DNA from: Fidelibacterota bacterium
Lineage (GTDB): Bacteria > Fidelibacterota > Fidelibacteria > Fidelibacterales > Fidelibacteraceae
Reading direction: 5' to 3'
Assembly (NCBI GenBank): GCA_016937825.1
Contig: JAFGVT010000101.1
Coordinates: 1 to 5,054, forward strand
Length of the DNA: 5,054 nucleotides
Of this stretch, positions 1 through 5,054 are shown piece by piece. The notes beneath the pieces were generated by a model. It worked only from the letters and a program-made list of their open reading frames with translations. It did not search any database and was not told the origin of the DNA. The position numbers and the translations under genes are program-made. Every line of letters starts with the position of its first letter. The first letter of the stretch is position 1.

Positions 1-39
1 AGAATTTTTACGAATGATCTCGAAGAAAGTTTAGGGGTT

Positions 40-186
40 TTCAGCGATCAGCCAACAGTAATCAGCTATCAGCCATCAGCTATCAGCTATCAGCCATCAG
101 CCATCAGCTATCAGCTATCAGCCATCAGCTATCAGCTATCAGCCATCAGCTATCAGCTATCAGCTAAAAGCTATAGGCTATAAGCT
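40..186. repeat. Heptanucleotide tandem repeat array (ATCAGCY)n
   Basis: Fifteen consecutive perfect 7-base units ATCAGCT or ATCAGCC run from 61 to 165. Degenerate units in the same register flank them: TTCAGCG, ATCAGCC and AACAGTA on the left (40-60), and AAAAGCT, ATAGGCT and ATAAGCT on the right (166-186). The only variation inside the core is T or C at the seventh base. Its order is T C T T C C T T C T T C T T T, so TTC triplets recur and give a partial 21-base super-period, as expected from slippage or unequal exchange of three-unit blocks. The array begins 9 bases past the stop codon of the leftward U32 gene, so that gene's transcript would run into it. No gene is visible in 1-195. It resembles in kind the heptameric short tandem repeats known from cyanobacteria, but no function can be read from it. 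Confidence 0.93.
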
Positions 187-195
187 ATCCTCCGC

Positions 196-2379
196 CTAGG
201 CCATTTCCCGGTCAAAGTTGAACCGTGATACGGTCTTTTCACCGGGTTTTGCGTAGGTCAGGTCGGTGCAGGTGGATACGGGGGGGAAGTCTTCCGTGGG
301 AATGGAAAAGACGGCTTCGGGGTAAAGTTCCGTCAGGGGATCGCCGGGAACGACGGTAAATCCGGCGCCGCGGGCATCCGTGATGGCGCCCGAAACGGGA
401 AGTTTTGCACGTGTCTGCAGAATGGGCAGACGTCCGTAGCGGTAGATCTCAGCCGCGCCGCCGTAGCGAGCGGCAAGGGTCTTCAGTGCCGTTTCTTCCA
501 GTTCGACCCACAATTGCACTTGTTTTGCGCCTTCCTGCAGCAGCATGTCGCAAGCCGGGGAATTGGTCACCGGCAGAGGGAAGGAGGTGTGCAGGGTCAG
601 TCCGGGATAAGCTTTCAATAATTCAAACTGGTATAATGCGGTGACCCGGAAGGCCGTGACGCCGCCCTGAACAAGCCGGGCGATCCGCGCTTTCAGGGCG
701 GACAGTGCGTCTTCGGGACAAAAAGCCGGCAGAATAACGGCTTCTCCGTTTTTCGGATCTTCCGTTACGGCCAGCGCATCGTAACTGAACCCCCGGGGAA
801 GATGCGCGGCATTCCGGACGGCAAGGGTATGAACGGCCGGCGTGTTCGAAACAGAGACCGCTTCGGCAATGAATACCGGATCCGCCACCGGGACATAGTG
901 TTCGTTCAGCCAGTGGTCAAATGCCTGCCGCAGCTTGCGGATATCGCGTTGGGAAATGAAAAAATCGCCCTGTACCTCCGCGCTGACCGTCTTGACCCCG
1001 ATCCGTTCGTTGCCGGCTTTCATAAATTCGGAGATAAAAGCATCGGCATCGACCGCGCGGTTCTCGGCCGGGGGGAACTCCGCCGCGATCCGGCATGCCG
1101 GCAGGTGCGGATGCTGCGCCACAAGGACATCCACCGAATCCGCCGCGACATCAATCTGCAAACGCAACAGGAACTCCGGAGCGGGAAGCTGTTCGATCAG
1201 GCGTCCGTATTCCTTCGCGGATGCGCCGATCTTGTAGACCATGCCGTCGTTCGCTACGGCTTTATCGCAGTGGATAAAACCGCTTTCCCGCGCGCCGATC
1301 CGGGTGGCGGGTTTGCCGTTTTTCGTAATTTTTGTGATCGTGACGGCGGGCCCCTCTTCCCCGCTCTTGGGCTGAACGCGTATCTTATCGCCCAGTTTGA
1401 GCGGCTGGAGCGCCTGCAGGGTAAAACCGTTCGAGCTCAGGCCGGTGACGCGTCCCGCGTGTTTGCCGGAAACGCCGAGCCTGTCAGATTCAATGATATC
1501 GCCGTAGTTTGCCTTTTCGTAAAATCCGGATGACCATTTGCGTCCCAGGGCGCCGGACAAGATGGCCCGGGCTTCGGGCAGAACGGAGGGTATATCCTTT
1601 TCTTCCGTATCCAGCATCATGCGGTAGGCCTGCACCACGGCGGCGACATAGTCCGATTTCCGCAGACGTCCCTCGATCTTGAGGGAATGCACGCCGGCGC
1701 GTTTCAGGGCGGGAATATCTTCCAGCATGTACAGATCGTTCATCGAAAAGAAAAAACCGTTGCCGTCCGGCGAAAAATACCGGCGCCGGCAGGGCTGTTT
1801 GCATTTTCCGCGGTTCCCGCTGTGCCCGCCCATCCAGGAGGAAAAAAGACAGACGCCGGAAAGGCTGCAGCATAAGGCCCCGTGAATAAAGACCTCCGTT
1901 TCAAGTTCGGCATGCTTTTGGATCTCCATGAGCTCTTCCATGCTGATCTGCCGTTCCAGGATGACGCGTTCGATCCCCCAGGATTTCGCCCAAGCCATGC
2001 CGGCGCTGTTGTGGATGCCCATCTGGGTGGAGGCGTGGATGGGGATATGGGGGAAATAACGTTTTAATAAGGCGATCACGCCGATATCCTGTACGATAAC
2101 GGCGTCGGGCAGCAGGCGCGTAATGCGGGACAGCATGTCCAGCGCTTCCTGCACTTCGTCCTCTTTGATCAGGGTATTAAAGGTAAGGTAAACTTTTTTT
2201 CCGTGCTTTGCGGCATAGGCCATGAGTTTGCCGTATTCCTCAAAGCTGAAATTTTCCGTGCGCTCGCGGGCGTTGAATTTCCCCAATCCCGCATAAACGG
2301 CATCGGCGCCGTTCTCAAAGGCAGTGATGGCGGCATTAAGATCTCCCGCCGGAGCGAGGAGTTCGGGTGTTGTTTTCAT
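196..2379 (-). CDS. U32-family protein, RlhA-type (putative RNA hydroxylase; traditionally 'peptidase U32')
   Basis: The predicted protein has 727 residues. It opens with the U32 N-terminal signature PELLAPAGD (residues 5-13) and DAVYAG (26-31), then a barrel-like catalytic domain to about 260. Residues 162-180 match the U32 signature E-x-F-x2-G-A-L-C-x4-G-x-C almost fully, and Cys170, 177, 193 and 197 have the C-x6-C-x15-C-x3-C spacing expected of a [4Fe-4S] site. LKIEGR (233-238) is the second family motif. A beta-rich segment follows (about 300-385), then a DUF3656-like part (about 385-500), then a C-terminal domain with HTSFPLPVTNS (597-607). This long architecture fits E. coli RlhA, which hydroxylates 23S rRNA C2501, better than the shorter tRNA enzyme TrhP. 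It is some 70 residues longer than my recollection of E. coli RlhA, so orthology is inferred. I chose ATG 2379 because the family begins close to PELLAPAG; an in-frame TTG at 2397 would add six residues. Neither start has a clear Shine-Dalgarno. It probably follows the PLP-enzyme gene upstream. Confidence 0.9.
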   Translation of the reverse strand: MKTTPELLAPAGDLNAAITAFENGADAVYAGLGKFNARERTENFSFEEYGKLMAYAAKHGKKVYLTFNTLIKEDEVQEALDMLSRITRLLPDAVIVQDIGVIALLKRYFPHIPIHASTQMGIHNSAGMAWAKSWGIERVILERQISMEELMEIQKHAELETEVFIHGALCCSLSGVCLFSSWMGGHSGNRGKCKQPCRRRYFSPDGNGFFFSMNDLYMLEDIPALKRAGVHSLKIEGRLRKSDYVAAVVQAYRMMLDTEEKDIPSVLPEARAILSGALGRKWSSGFYEKANYGDIIESDRLGVSGKHAGRVTGLSSNGFTLQALQPLKLGDKIRVQPKSGEEGPAVTITKITKNGKPATRIGARESGFIHCDKAVANDGMVYKIGASAKEYGRLIEQLPAPEFLLRLQIDVAADSVDVLVAQHPHLPACRIAAEFPPAENRAVDADAFISEFMKAGNERIGVKTVSAEVQGDFFISQRDIRKLRQAFDHWLNEHYVPVADPVFIAEAVSVSNTPAVHTLAVRNAAHLPRGFSYDALAVTEDPKNGEAVILPAFCPEDALSALKARIARLVQGGVTAFRVTALYQFELLKAYPGLTLHTSFPLPVTNSPACDMLLQEGAKQVQLWVELEETALKTLAARYGGAAEIYRYGRLPILQTRAKLPVSGAITDARGAGFTVVPGDPLTELYPEAVFSIPTEDFPPVSTCTDLTYAKPGEKTVSRFNFDREMA

Positions 2380-2428
2380 GGTGAAATGTAATATCAATAT
2401 GAAAGGATAAAAAGAATTTAATCAATGC

Positions 2429-2458
2429 TGCAGTGAACAGGCCTGCCAGTTCACTGCA
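2429..2458 (-). terminator. Hairpin between the PLP-enzyme gene and the U32 gene; possible terminator or attenuator
   Basis: A perfect 10-bp inverted repeat, TGCAGTGAAC and GTTCACTGCA, encloses ten bases that can add two more G-C pairs inside an A-A mismatch. It lies six bases after the stop codon of the leftward PLP-enzyme gene and about 50 bases before the U32 start. On the minus strand it is followed by a loose AT-rich stretch containing five T's, not an immediate T-run, so it is a poor classical intrinsic terminator. It could reduce read-through, stabilise the upstream mRNA end or bind a regulator. The gap shows no convincing promoter for the U32 gene. Confidence 0.45.
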
Positions 2459-2463
2459 ATGAT

Positions 2464-3642
2464 TTATGGGTTCAATCCCTTATTCTCAAGCGCTTCTTCT
2501 AATTGTTTCAGCGCTTTCTTCAGCGTCCTCCGGCACGTGCCGATATTCATGCGCATAAAGCCTTCTCCGCCCTCGCCGAAGGTGGCGCCGTCATTTAGTC
2601 CGAGTCCGGCTTCCCGGATGAAAAACGCCGTCAGTTCTTCCTGCGTCAATCCAAGCTTGCGGCAGTCCAGCCAGAGAAGAAAGGTGCTTTCGGGTTTCCG
2701 GACCGTGATCATCGGGATACGTTCCGAGATATAGGATACCACCAGATCGATGTTTCCTTCCAGGAATTTCAGCGTGCGTTTCAGCCAGGGTTTCCCGTGC
2801 TGATAGGCGGCGATCAGGGCGGCATCGCCGAGGATATTGCCGTTGCAGATGTGGAGGGACTGAGTAATATAGCGGAATTTATCGCGGAGCGTCTGATTTT
2901 CAATGATGATCTCCGACGTCGCAAAGCCGGCGATATTGAAGGTTTTGCTGGGCGCCATGCAGGTCACGGTGATGGCGGAAAGCTCGGGACTGATCGCGGC
3001 GACGGGGATATGCCGGGCCGGCGCGAACACGATGTCGGCGTGGATCTCGTCGGAGACAATGGTTATGCCATGCTTCAGGCAGATATCGCCGAGCGCGCTC
3101 AGTTCTTTCCGTGAAAAAACACGGCCGACGGGGTTGTGGGGACTGCAGAGGATCAGCATTTTTGTTTTGGGCGTGATCTTCCGCTTCAGGTCATCGAGGT
3201 CAAAGGTATACCGTCCGTTCTCGAACTTCAGCGGATTGGTCACCAGCTCGCGCCCATGGTCCGTTACGGCCTTGAAGAAGGGCGGATAGACCGGCGGCTG
3301 AATGATGATCTCTTCACCCGGCGCGGTCAGGCTCATGACGGCGATATTGATGGCCGGCACGATGCCCGGCGTACAGGTGATCCAGTCTTTATCGATCTCC
3401 CAGCTGAAGCGTTCATGCATCCAGGAGATGATCGATTTAAAGAAACATTCGTTGTGGATCGAATAACCGTAAATGGGATGGTGCACCCGTTTGCGCAGAG
3501 CGCGCCGGACCACGGCAGGGGCCGGGATATCCATATCGGCGACCCAGAGCGGGATAATATCCGTGGTCCCGAAAACCGTGCCGACGGCATCATATTTCAG
3601 GCAATCCGTGTGATAGCGATTGATCTTTCTCCGGAAAATCAT
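2464..3642 (-). CDS. MalY/PatB-family PLP-dependent C-S lyase / aminotransferase
   Basis: The 392-residue product is a fold-type I PLP enzyme of the MalY/PatB branch, about the size of E. coli MalY (390). Family members cleave cystathionine or cysteine conjugates to a thiol, pyruvate and ammonia in the cytosol; some are annotated simply as class I/II aminotransferases. Visible marks are PLWVADMD (31-38), YGY (58-60), PPVYPPF (116-122) with the cofactor-stacking tyrosine, SPHNPVGRVF (167-176) with the PLP-binding Asn170, SDEIHAD (197-203) with Asp198 for the pyridine nitrogen, APSKTFNIAG (230-239) with Schiff-base Lys233, and FMRMNIGT (362-369) with the carboxylate-binding Arg364. All key residues are present, so it should be active. 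The ATG at 3642 is preceded by AAGGGG four bases upstream, a usable though closely spaced ribosome site. No sulfur-pathway gene lies alongside, so the substrate (cystathionine, cysteine or a conjugate) stays open. Confidence 0.93.
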   Translation of the reverse strand: MIFRRKINRYHTDCLKYDAVGTVFGTTDIIPLWVADMDIPAPAVVRRALRKRVHHPIYGYSIHNECFFKSIISWMHERFSWEIDKDWITCTPGIVPAINIAVMSLTAPGEEIIIQPPVYPPFFKAVTDHGRELVTNPLKFENGRYTFDLDDLKRKITPKTKMLILCSPHNPVGRVFSRKELSALGDICLKHGITIVSDEIHADIVFAPARHIPVAAISPELSAITVTCMAPSKTFNIAGFATSEIIIENQTLRDKFRYITQSLHICNGNILGDAALIAAYQHGKPWLKRTLKFLEGNIDLVVSYISERIPMITVRKPESTFLLWLDCRKLGLTQEELTAFFIREAGLGLNDGATFGEGGEGFMRMNIGTCRRTLKKALKQLEEALENKGLNP

Positions 3643-3760
3643 ACAACCCCTTAGCTGTTCATATTAAAATGTGAATATAATAAATCCGCGCCGGTTTTTA
3701 AATGGTTTTTATTCTTTGTTTTCGCTTTTTTTTAAAAAGCCATTGTTATAAATTGGGCAC
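3643..3760. promoter_or_regulatory. Divergent AT-rich intergenic region, presumed promoters for both flanking genes
   Basis: This gap separates the starts of the leftward PLP-enzyme gene and the rightward kinase gene, so both promoters should lie here. Candidate -10 boxes are TATAAT at 3676-3681 (plus), TATAAA at 3747-3752 (plus) and TAATAT at 3666-3661 (minus); none has a good -35 box at the usual distance. The right half is T-rich, with two copies of GGTTTTTA (3693-3700 and 3704-3711) one helical turn apart. A palindrome GCTTTTT-TTT-AAAAAGC occupies 3724-3740. These could be an operator, a bent A-tract or an UP-like element; the assignment is inference. Confidence 0.4.
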
Positions 3761-4708
3761 ATGGCGGATATCTCGATCAAACAGTTAAACGCAAAACATA
3801 TCACCGTGATCGGCGATGTGATGCTGGATGTTTTCAGCCGGGGCTCCATTTCCCGCATGTCCCCGGAAGCTCCGGTGCCCGTGCTCGATATCAACCGGAT
3901 CGAAGATCGTCCCGGGGGCGCCCTGAACGTCTGCAACAACCTAGTCTCCCTGGGACTCAGTACCGAGATCATCGGGGTCGTGGGAGATGATTTTGAGGCC
4001 TTCCGTCTTGAATATCTGTGCGAAAAACACAAGATCAAGCGCTCCGGGCTGTTACGCGACAGCCGGCGCGTGACCACGTCCAAGACCCGTTTCTTCGATA
4101 AGGCGAAACCCTTCATGCGCGCGGACCATGAGTCGCGGGAAGGCATCCCGGACTGGCTGGAGGAAAAACTGCTTAAGGAAGTGCGCCGTTCGCTCAGGAA
4201 CAGCGACGCCTGCATCATCCAGGATTACAACAAAGGCGTGCTGACGCCCCGCATGATCAGCGGCATCCTTGATATGGCGGACACCTATCGCGTTCCCGTT
4301 TTCGTCGATCCCAAAAAGGATTATATCGAACTCTACGCCGGCGCCTTTCTCATCAAACCCAACCGCCACGAAGCGGAACAGATCATCGGATACACCATCA
4401 AAACGCCCGCTGAGGCCAGGAAGGCATCCGCGGATCTTTTCGAGACCCTTCAGTGCGCTCATGTGGTCCTGACCCTTGGCGGCGATGGACTTATTTTACG
4501 CGACCGCGACACCTACCTTCATGTTCCGGCACATAAACTGGATGTTGCCGATATTACCGGAGCCGGAGATACGGTCATCGCCGTGCTGGCGGCGCTTTAC
4601 AGCACGGGACTGCCCTTGGCCGACTGCGCGGAATACGCGAACCGGGCCGCCGCTAAGACCTGTGCGCTTCCCGGCGTGGTACCGGTACGTCCGGAAATGC
4701 TGCTCTAG
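3761..4708 (+). CDS. hldA: D-glycero-beta-D-manno-heptose-7-phosphate kinase (HldA / RfaE domain I), PfkB family
   Basis: The 315-residue product matches the kinase half of E. coli HldE. That enzyme phosphorylates C1 of heptose 7-phosphate with ATP, on the cytosolic route to ADP-heptose for the lipopolysaccharide inner core. Visible motifs are GDVMLD (18-23), SRMSPEAPVPV (31-41), the substrate-side GGALNVCNN (52-60), DYNKGVLT (155-162), VDPKKD (182-187), KPNRHEAE (199-206), LTLGGDGLIL (237-246) and the PfkB signature DITGAGDTV (264-272) with catalytic Asp270. The protein ends just where HldE would continue into its nucleotidyltransferase domain, so this is a stand-alone kinase. A separate HldC-type adenylyltransferase and phosphatase GmhB are expected elsewhere. 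One oddity: the segment that reads QQ before R-x-D in E. coli HldE is KP here (KTRFFDKAKPFMRAD, 108-122). The ATG lies at the expected distance before GDVMLD but lacks a Shine-Dalgarno. A related sugar kinase cannot be fully excluded. Confidence 0.88.
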   Translation: MADISIKQLNAKHITVIGDVMLDVFSRGSISRMSPEAPVPVLDINRIEDRPGGALNVCNNLVSLGLSTEIIGVVGDDFEAFRLEYLCEKHKIKRSGLLRDSRRVTTSKTRFFDKAKPFMRADHESREGIPDWLEEKLLKEVRRSLRNSDACIIQDYNKGVLTPRMISGILDMADTYRVPVFVDPKKDYIELYAGAFLIKPNRHEAEQIIGYTIKTPAEARKASADLFETLQCAHVVLTLGGDGLILRDRDTYLHVPAHKLDVADITGAGDTVIAVLAALYSTGLPLADCAEYANRAAAKTCALPGVVPVRPEMLL

Positions 4709-4743
4709 TCCCCGAACCCCTTTCCGGCTGAAGAAAAAAACTA

Positions 4744-4773
4744 TTGCAGTTTGAAGTGGCTTATCGTTATATT
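4744..4773 (+). promoter_or_regulatory. Candidate promoter for the tRNA-His/tRNA-Pro genes
   Basis: TTGCAG (4744-4749) and TATATT (4768-4773) are separated by 18 bases, giving a plausible though weak sigma70-type pair. The following AACGGGC puts a G+C-rich discriminator just before the likely start near 4780, as seen at stringently controlled stable-RNA promoters. The leader before tRNA-His would then be about ten bases. I see no intrinsic terminator after the kinase stop codon at 4708, so read-through from the kinase gene is an alternative source of the tRNA transcript. Confidence 0.35.
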
Positions 4774-4788
4774 AACGGGCTTTTATAC

Positions 4789-4862
4789 GGTGGATGTAGC
4801 TCAGTTGGCAGAGCGCTTGGTTGTGGCCCAAGTGGTCGTGGGTTCAAGTCCCATCATTCACC
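4789..4862 (+). tRNA. tRNA-His (GTG anticodon)
   Basis: A complete cloverleaf can be folded by hand. The acceptor arm GTGGATG (4790-4796) pairs with CATTCAC (4855-4861) with one G-T pair. The D-stem GCTC/GAGC is at 4799-4802 and 4811-4814. The anticodon stem CTTGG/CCAAG flanks loop TTGTGGC, with anticodon GTG at 4823-4825. The T-arm is GTGGG-TTCAAGT-CCCAT (4838-4854). The histidine identity elements are both present: the extra G at -1 (4789) and C73 (4862) opposite it. CCA is not encoded; the next bases are CT. Confidence 0.96.
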
Positions 4863-4866
4863 CTCA

Positions 4867-4883
4867 CGGGGCCTTGCGCCCCG
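4867..4883 (+). other. GC-rich hairpin in the tRNA spacer
   Basis: CGGGGC (4867-4872) and GCCCCG (4878-4883) form a 6-bp all-GC stem with loop CTTGC, starting five bases after tRNA-His. Only a short GTTTCGCTT follows, so it is a weak terminator at best; it may mark a processing site between the two tRNAs. Its arms repeat the acceptor-arm sequences of the downstream tRNA-Pro (CGGGGC at 4910-4915 and CGCCCCG at 4977-4983), so the precursor could pair in alternative ways. Confidence 0.5.
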
Positions 4884-4909
4884 GTTTCGCTTGACACGGA
4901 TTTATTGAT

Positions 4910-4984
4910 CGGGGCGTAGCGCAGCCCGGTTAGCGCGCCTGCTTTGGGAGCAGGAAGCCGGAAGTTCAAATCTTCTCGCCCCGA
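4910..4984 (+). tRNA. tRNA-Pro (TGG anticodon)
   Basis: The cloverleaf folds fully. Acceptor CGGGGCG (4910-4916) pairs with CGCCCCG (4977-4983), and the first pair C1-G72 is typical of bacterial proline tRNA. The D-stem GCGC/GCGC is at 4919-4922 and 4933-4936. The anticodon stem CCTGC/GCAGG flanks loop TTTGGGA, with anticodon TGG at 4945-4947. The T-arm is GGAAG-TTCAAAT-CTTCT (4960-4976) and the discriminator is A73 (4984). CCA is not encoded. It lies 47 bases after tRNA-His and is probably co-transcribed with it. Confidence 0.96.
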
Positions 4985-5003
4985 CGATTAAGGGTAAGAT
5001 GAA

Positions 5004-5052
5004 TTTCCTCACAGGAAGCCGGAAGTTCCCCCAAGGGGGTCCCTGTGGGAAA
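5004..5052. repeat. Imperfect inverted repeat carrying a partial tRNA-Pro copy
   Basis: TTTCC-T-CACAGG (5004-5015) pairs with CCTGTGGGAAA (5042-5052) as 11 bp with T5009 bulged. Inside it, CCCCC (5028-5032) and GGGGG (5035-5039) can form a second GC hairpin. The 17 bases 5012-5028, CAGGAAGCCGGAAGTTC, are identical to tRNA-Pro 4951-4967 (3' anticodon-stem strand, variable loop, T-stem and start of the T-loop). The window ends two bases later, so it is unclear whether this is a transcription terminator, a dispersed palindromic repeat or the edge of an inserted element. Confidence 0.55.
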
Positions 5053-5054
5053 AT

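Noticed and set aside
40..186. CRISPR array
   Set aside because: Units are 7 bases and contiguous, with no spacers and no cas genes.
802..1533. A 243-codon open frame on the plus strand opposite the U32 gene
   Set aside because: It lies wholly antisense to a well-supported gene with clear family motifs, and its translation shows no recognisable domain. It is a by-product of G+C-rich codon usage.
2380..2428. Separate promoter for the U32 gene (TTGATT and TCATAT on the minus strand)
   Set aside because: The -10 matches only three of six consensus bases; this is too weak to call in AT-rich DNA.
3136..3654. A 172-codon plus-strand frame opposite the PLP-enzyme gene
   Set aside because: It is antisense to the MalY/PatB gene, whose catalytic motifs are intact, and has no family resemblance.
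3709..4218. A 169-codon minus-strand frame opposite the kinase gene
   Set aside because: It overlaps the motif-rich kinase gene and translates to low-complexity Ser/Arg-rich sequence.
4709..4743. Intrinsic terminator after the kinase gene
   Set aside because: There is a short A-run but no stem of useful length before a T-run on the plus strand.
4891..4896. TTGACA, a perfect -35 hexamer before tRNA-Pro
   Set aside because: A -10 box at normal spacing would fall at about 4914, inside the tRNA, and reads GCGTAG. It would start transcription within the mature tRNA, so the match is probably chance.
5028..5039. CCCCC-AA-GGGGG as a stand-alone terminator
   Set aside because: The two-base loop forces a four-base stem, and no T-run follows within the window, so it is reported only as part of the larger inverted repeat.

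Overview
The window reads as ordinary chromosome of a diderm (Gram-negative-type) bacterium with moderately high G+C. The main lineage clue is a stand-alone heptose-7-phosphate kinase, which points to a lipopolysaccharide-type or other heptose-containing surface glycan. Neither tRNA gene encodes its CCA tail, so a CCA-adding enzyme is needed. Shine-Dalgarno signals are weak or absent before two of the three protein genes. The sequence alone does not allow a phylum to be named.

Layout, left to right. Positions 40-186 hold a heptanucleotide tandem array (15 perfect ATCAGCY units plus degenerate edge units). It lies 9 bases beyond the stop codon of a leftward gene at 196-2379, which encodes a U32-family protein of the long RlhA type (Fe-S cysteine signature, beta-barrel region, DUF3656-like part). 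These proteins are called peptidases by tradition but act in RNA hydroxylation where studied. Upstream of it on the same strand, after an 84-base gap with a perfect 10-bp hairpin, is a MalY/PatB-family PLP enzyme (2464-3642; C-S lyase or aminotransferase). A 118-base AT-rich divergent region (3643-3760) separates it from a rightward PfkB-family kinase of the HldA/RfaE domain I type (3761-4708). An 80-base gap with a possible stable-RNA promoter leads to tRNA-His(GTG) at 4789-4862 and tRNA-Pro(TGG) at 4910-4984. The last 70 bases contain a structured inverted repeat carrying a 17-base exact copy of part of the tRNA-Pro gene.

The three protein genes do not form an obvious pathway: RNA modification, sulfur amino-acid or PLP metabolism, and heptose activation. 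I see no defence, mobility or biosynthetic cluster. The parts most worth a second look are non-coding: the heptamer array, the hairpin in the tRNA spacer that repeats the tRNA-Pro acceptor arms, and the tRNA-derived inverted repeat at the right edge.
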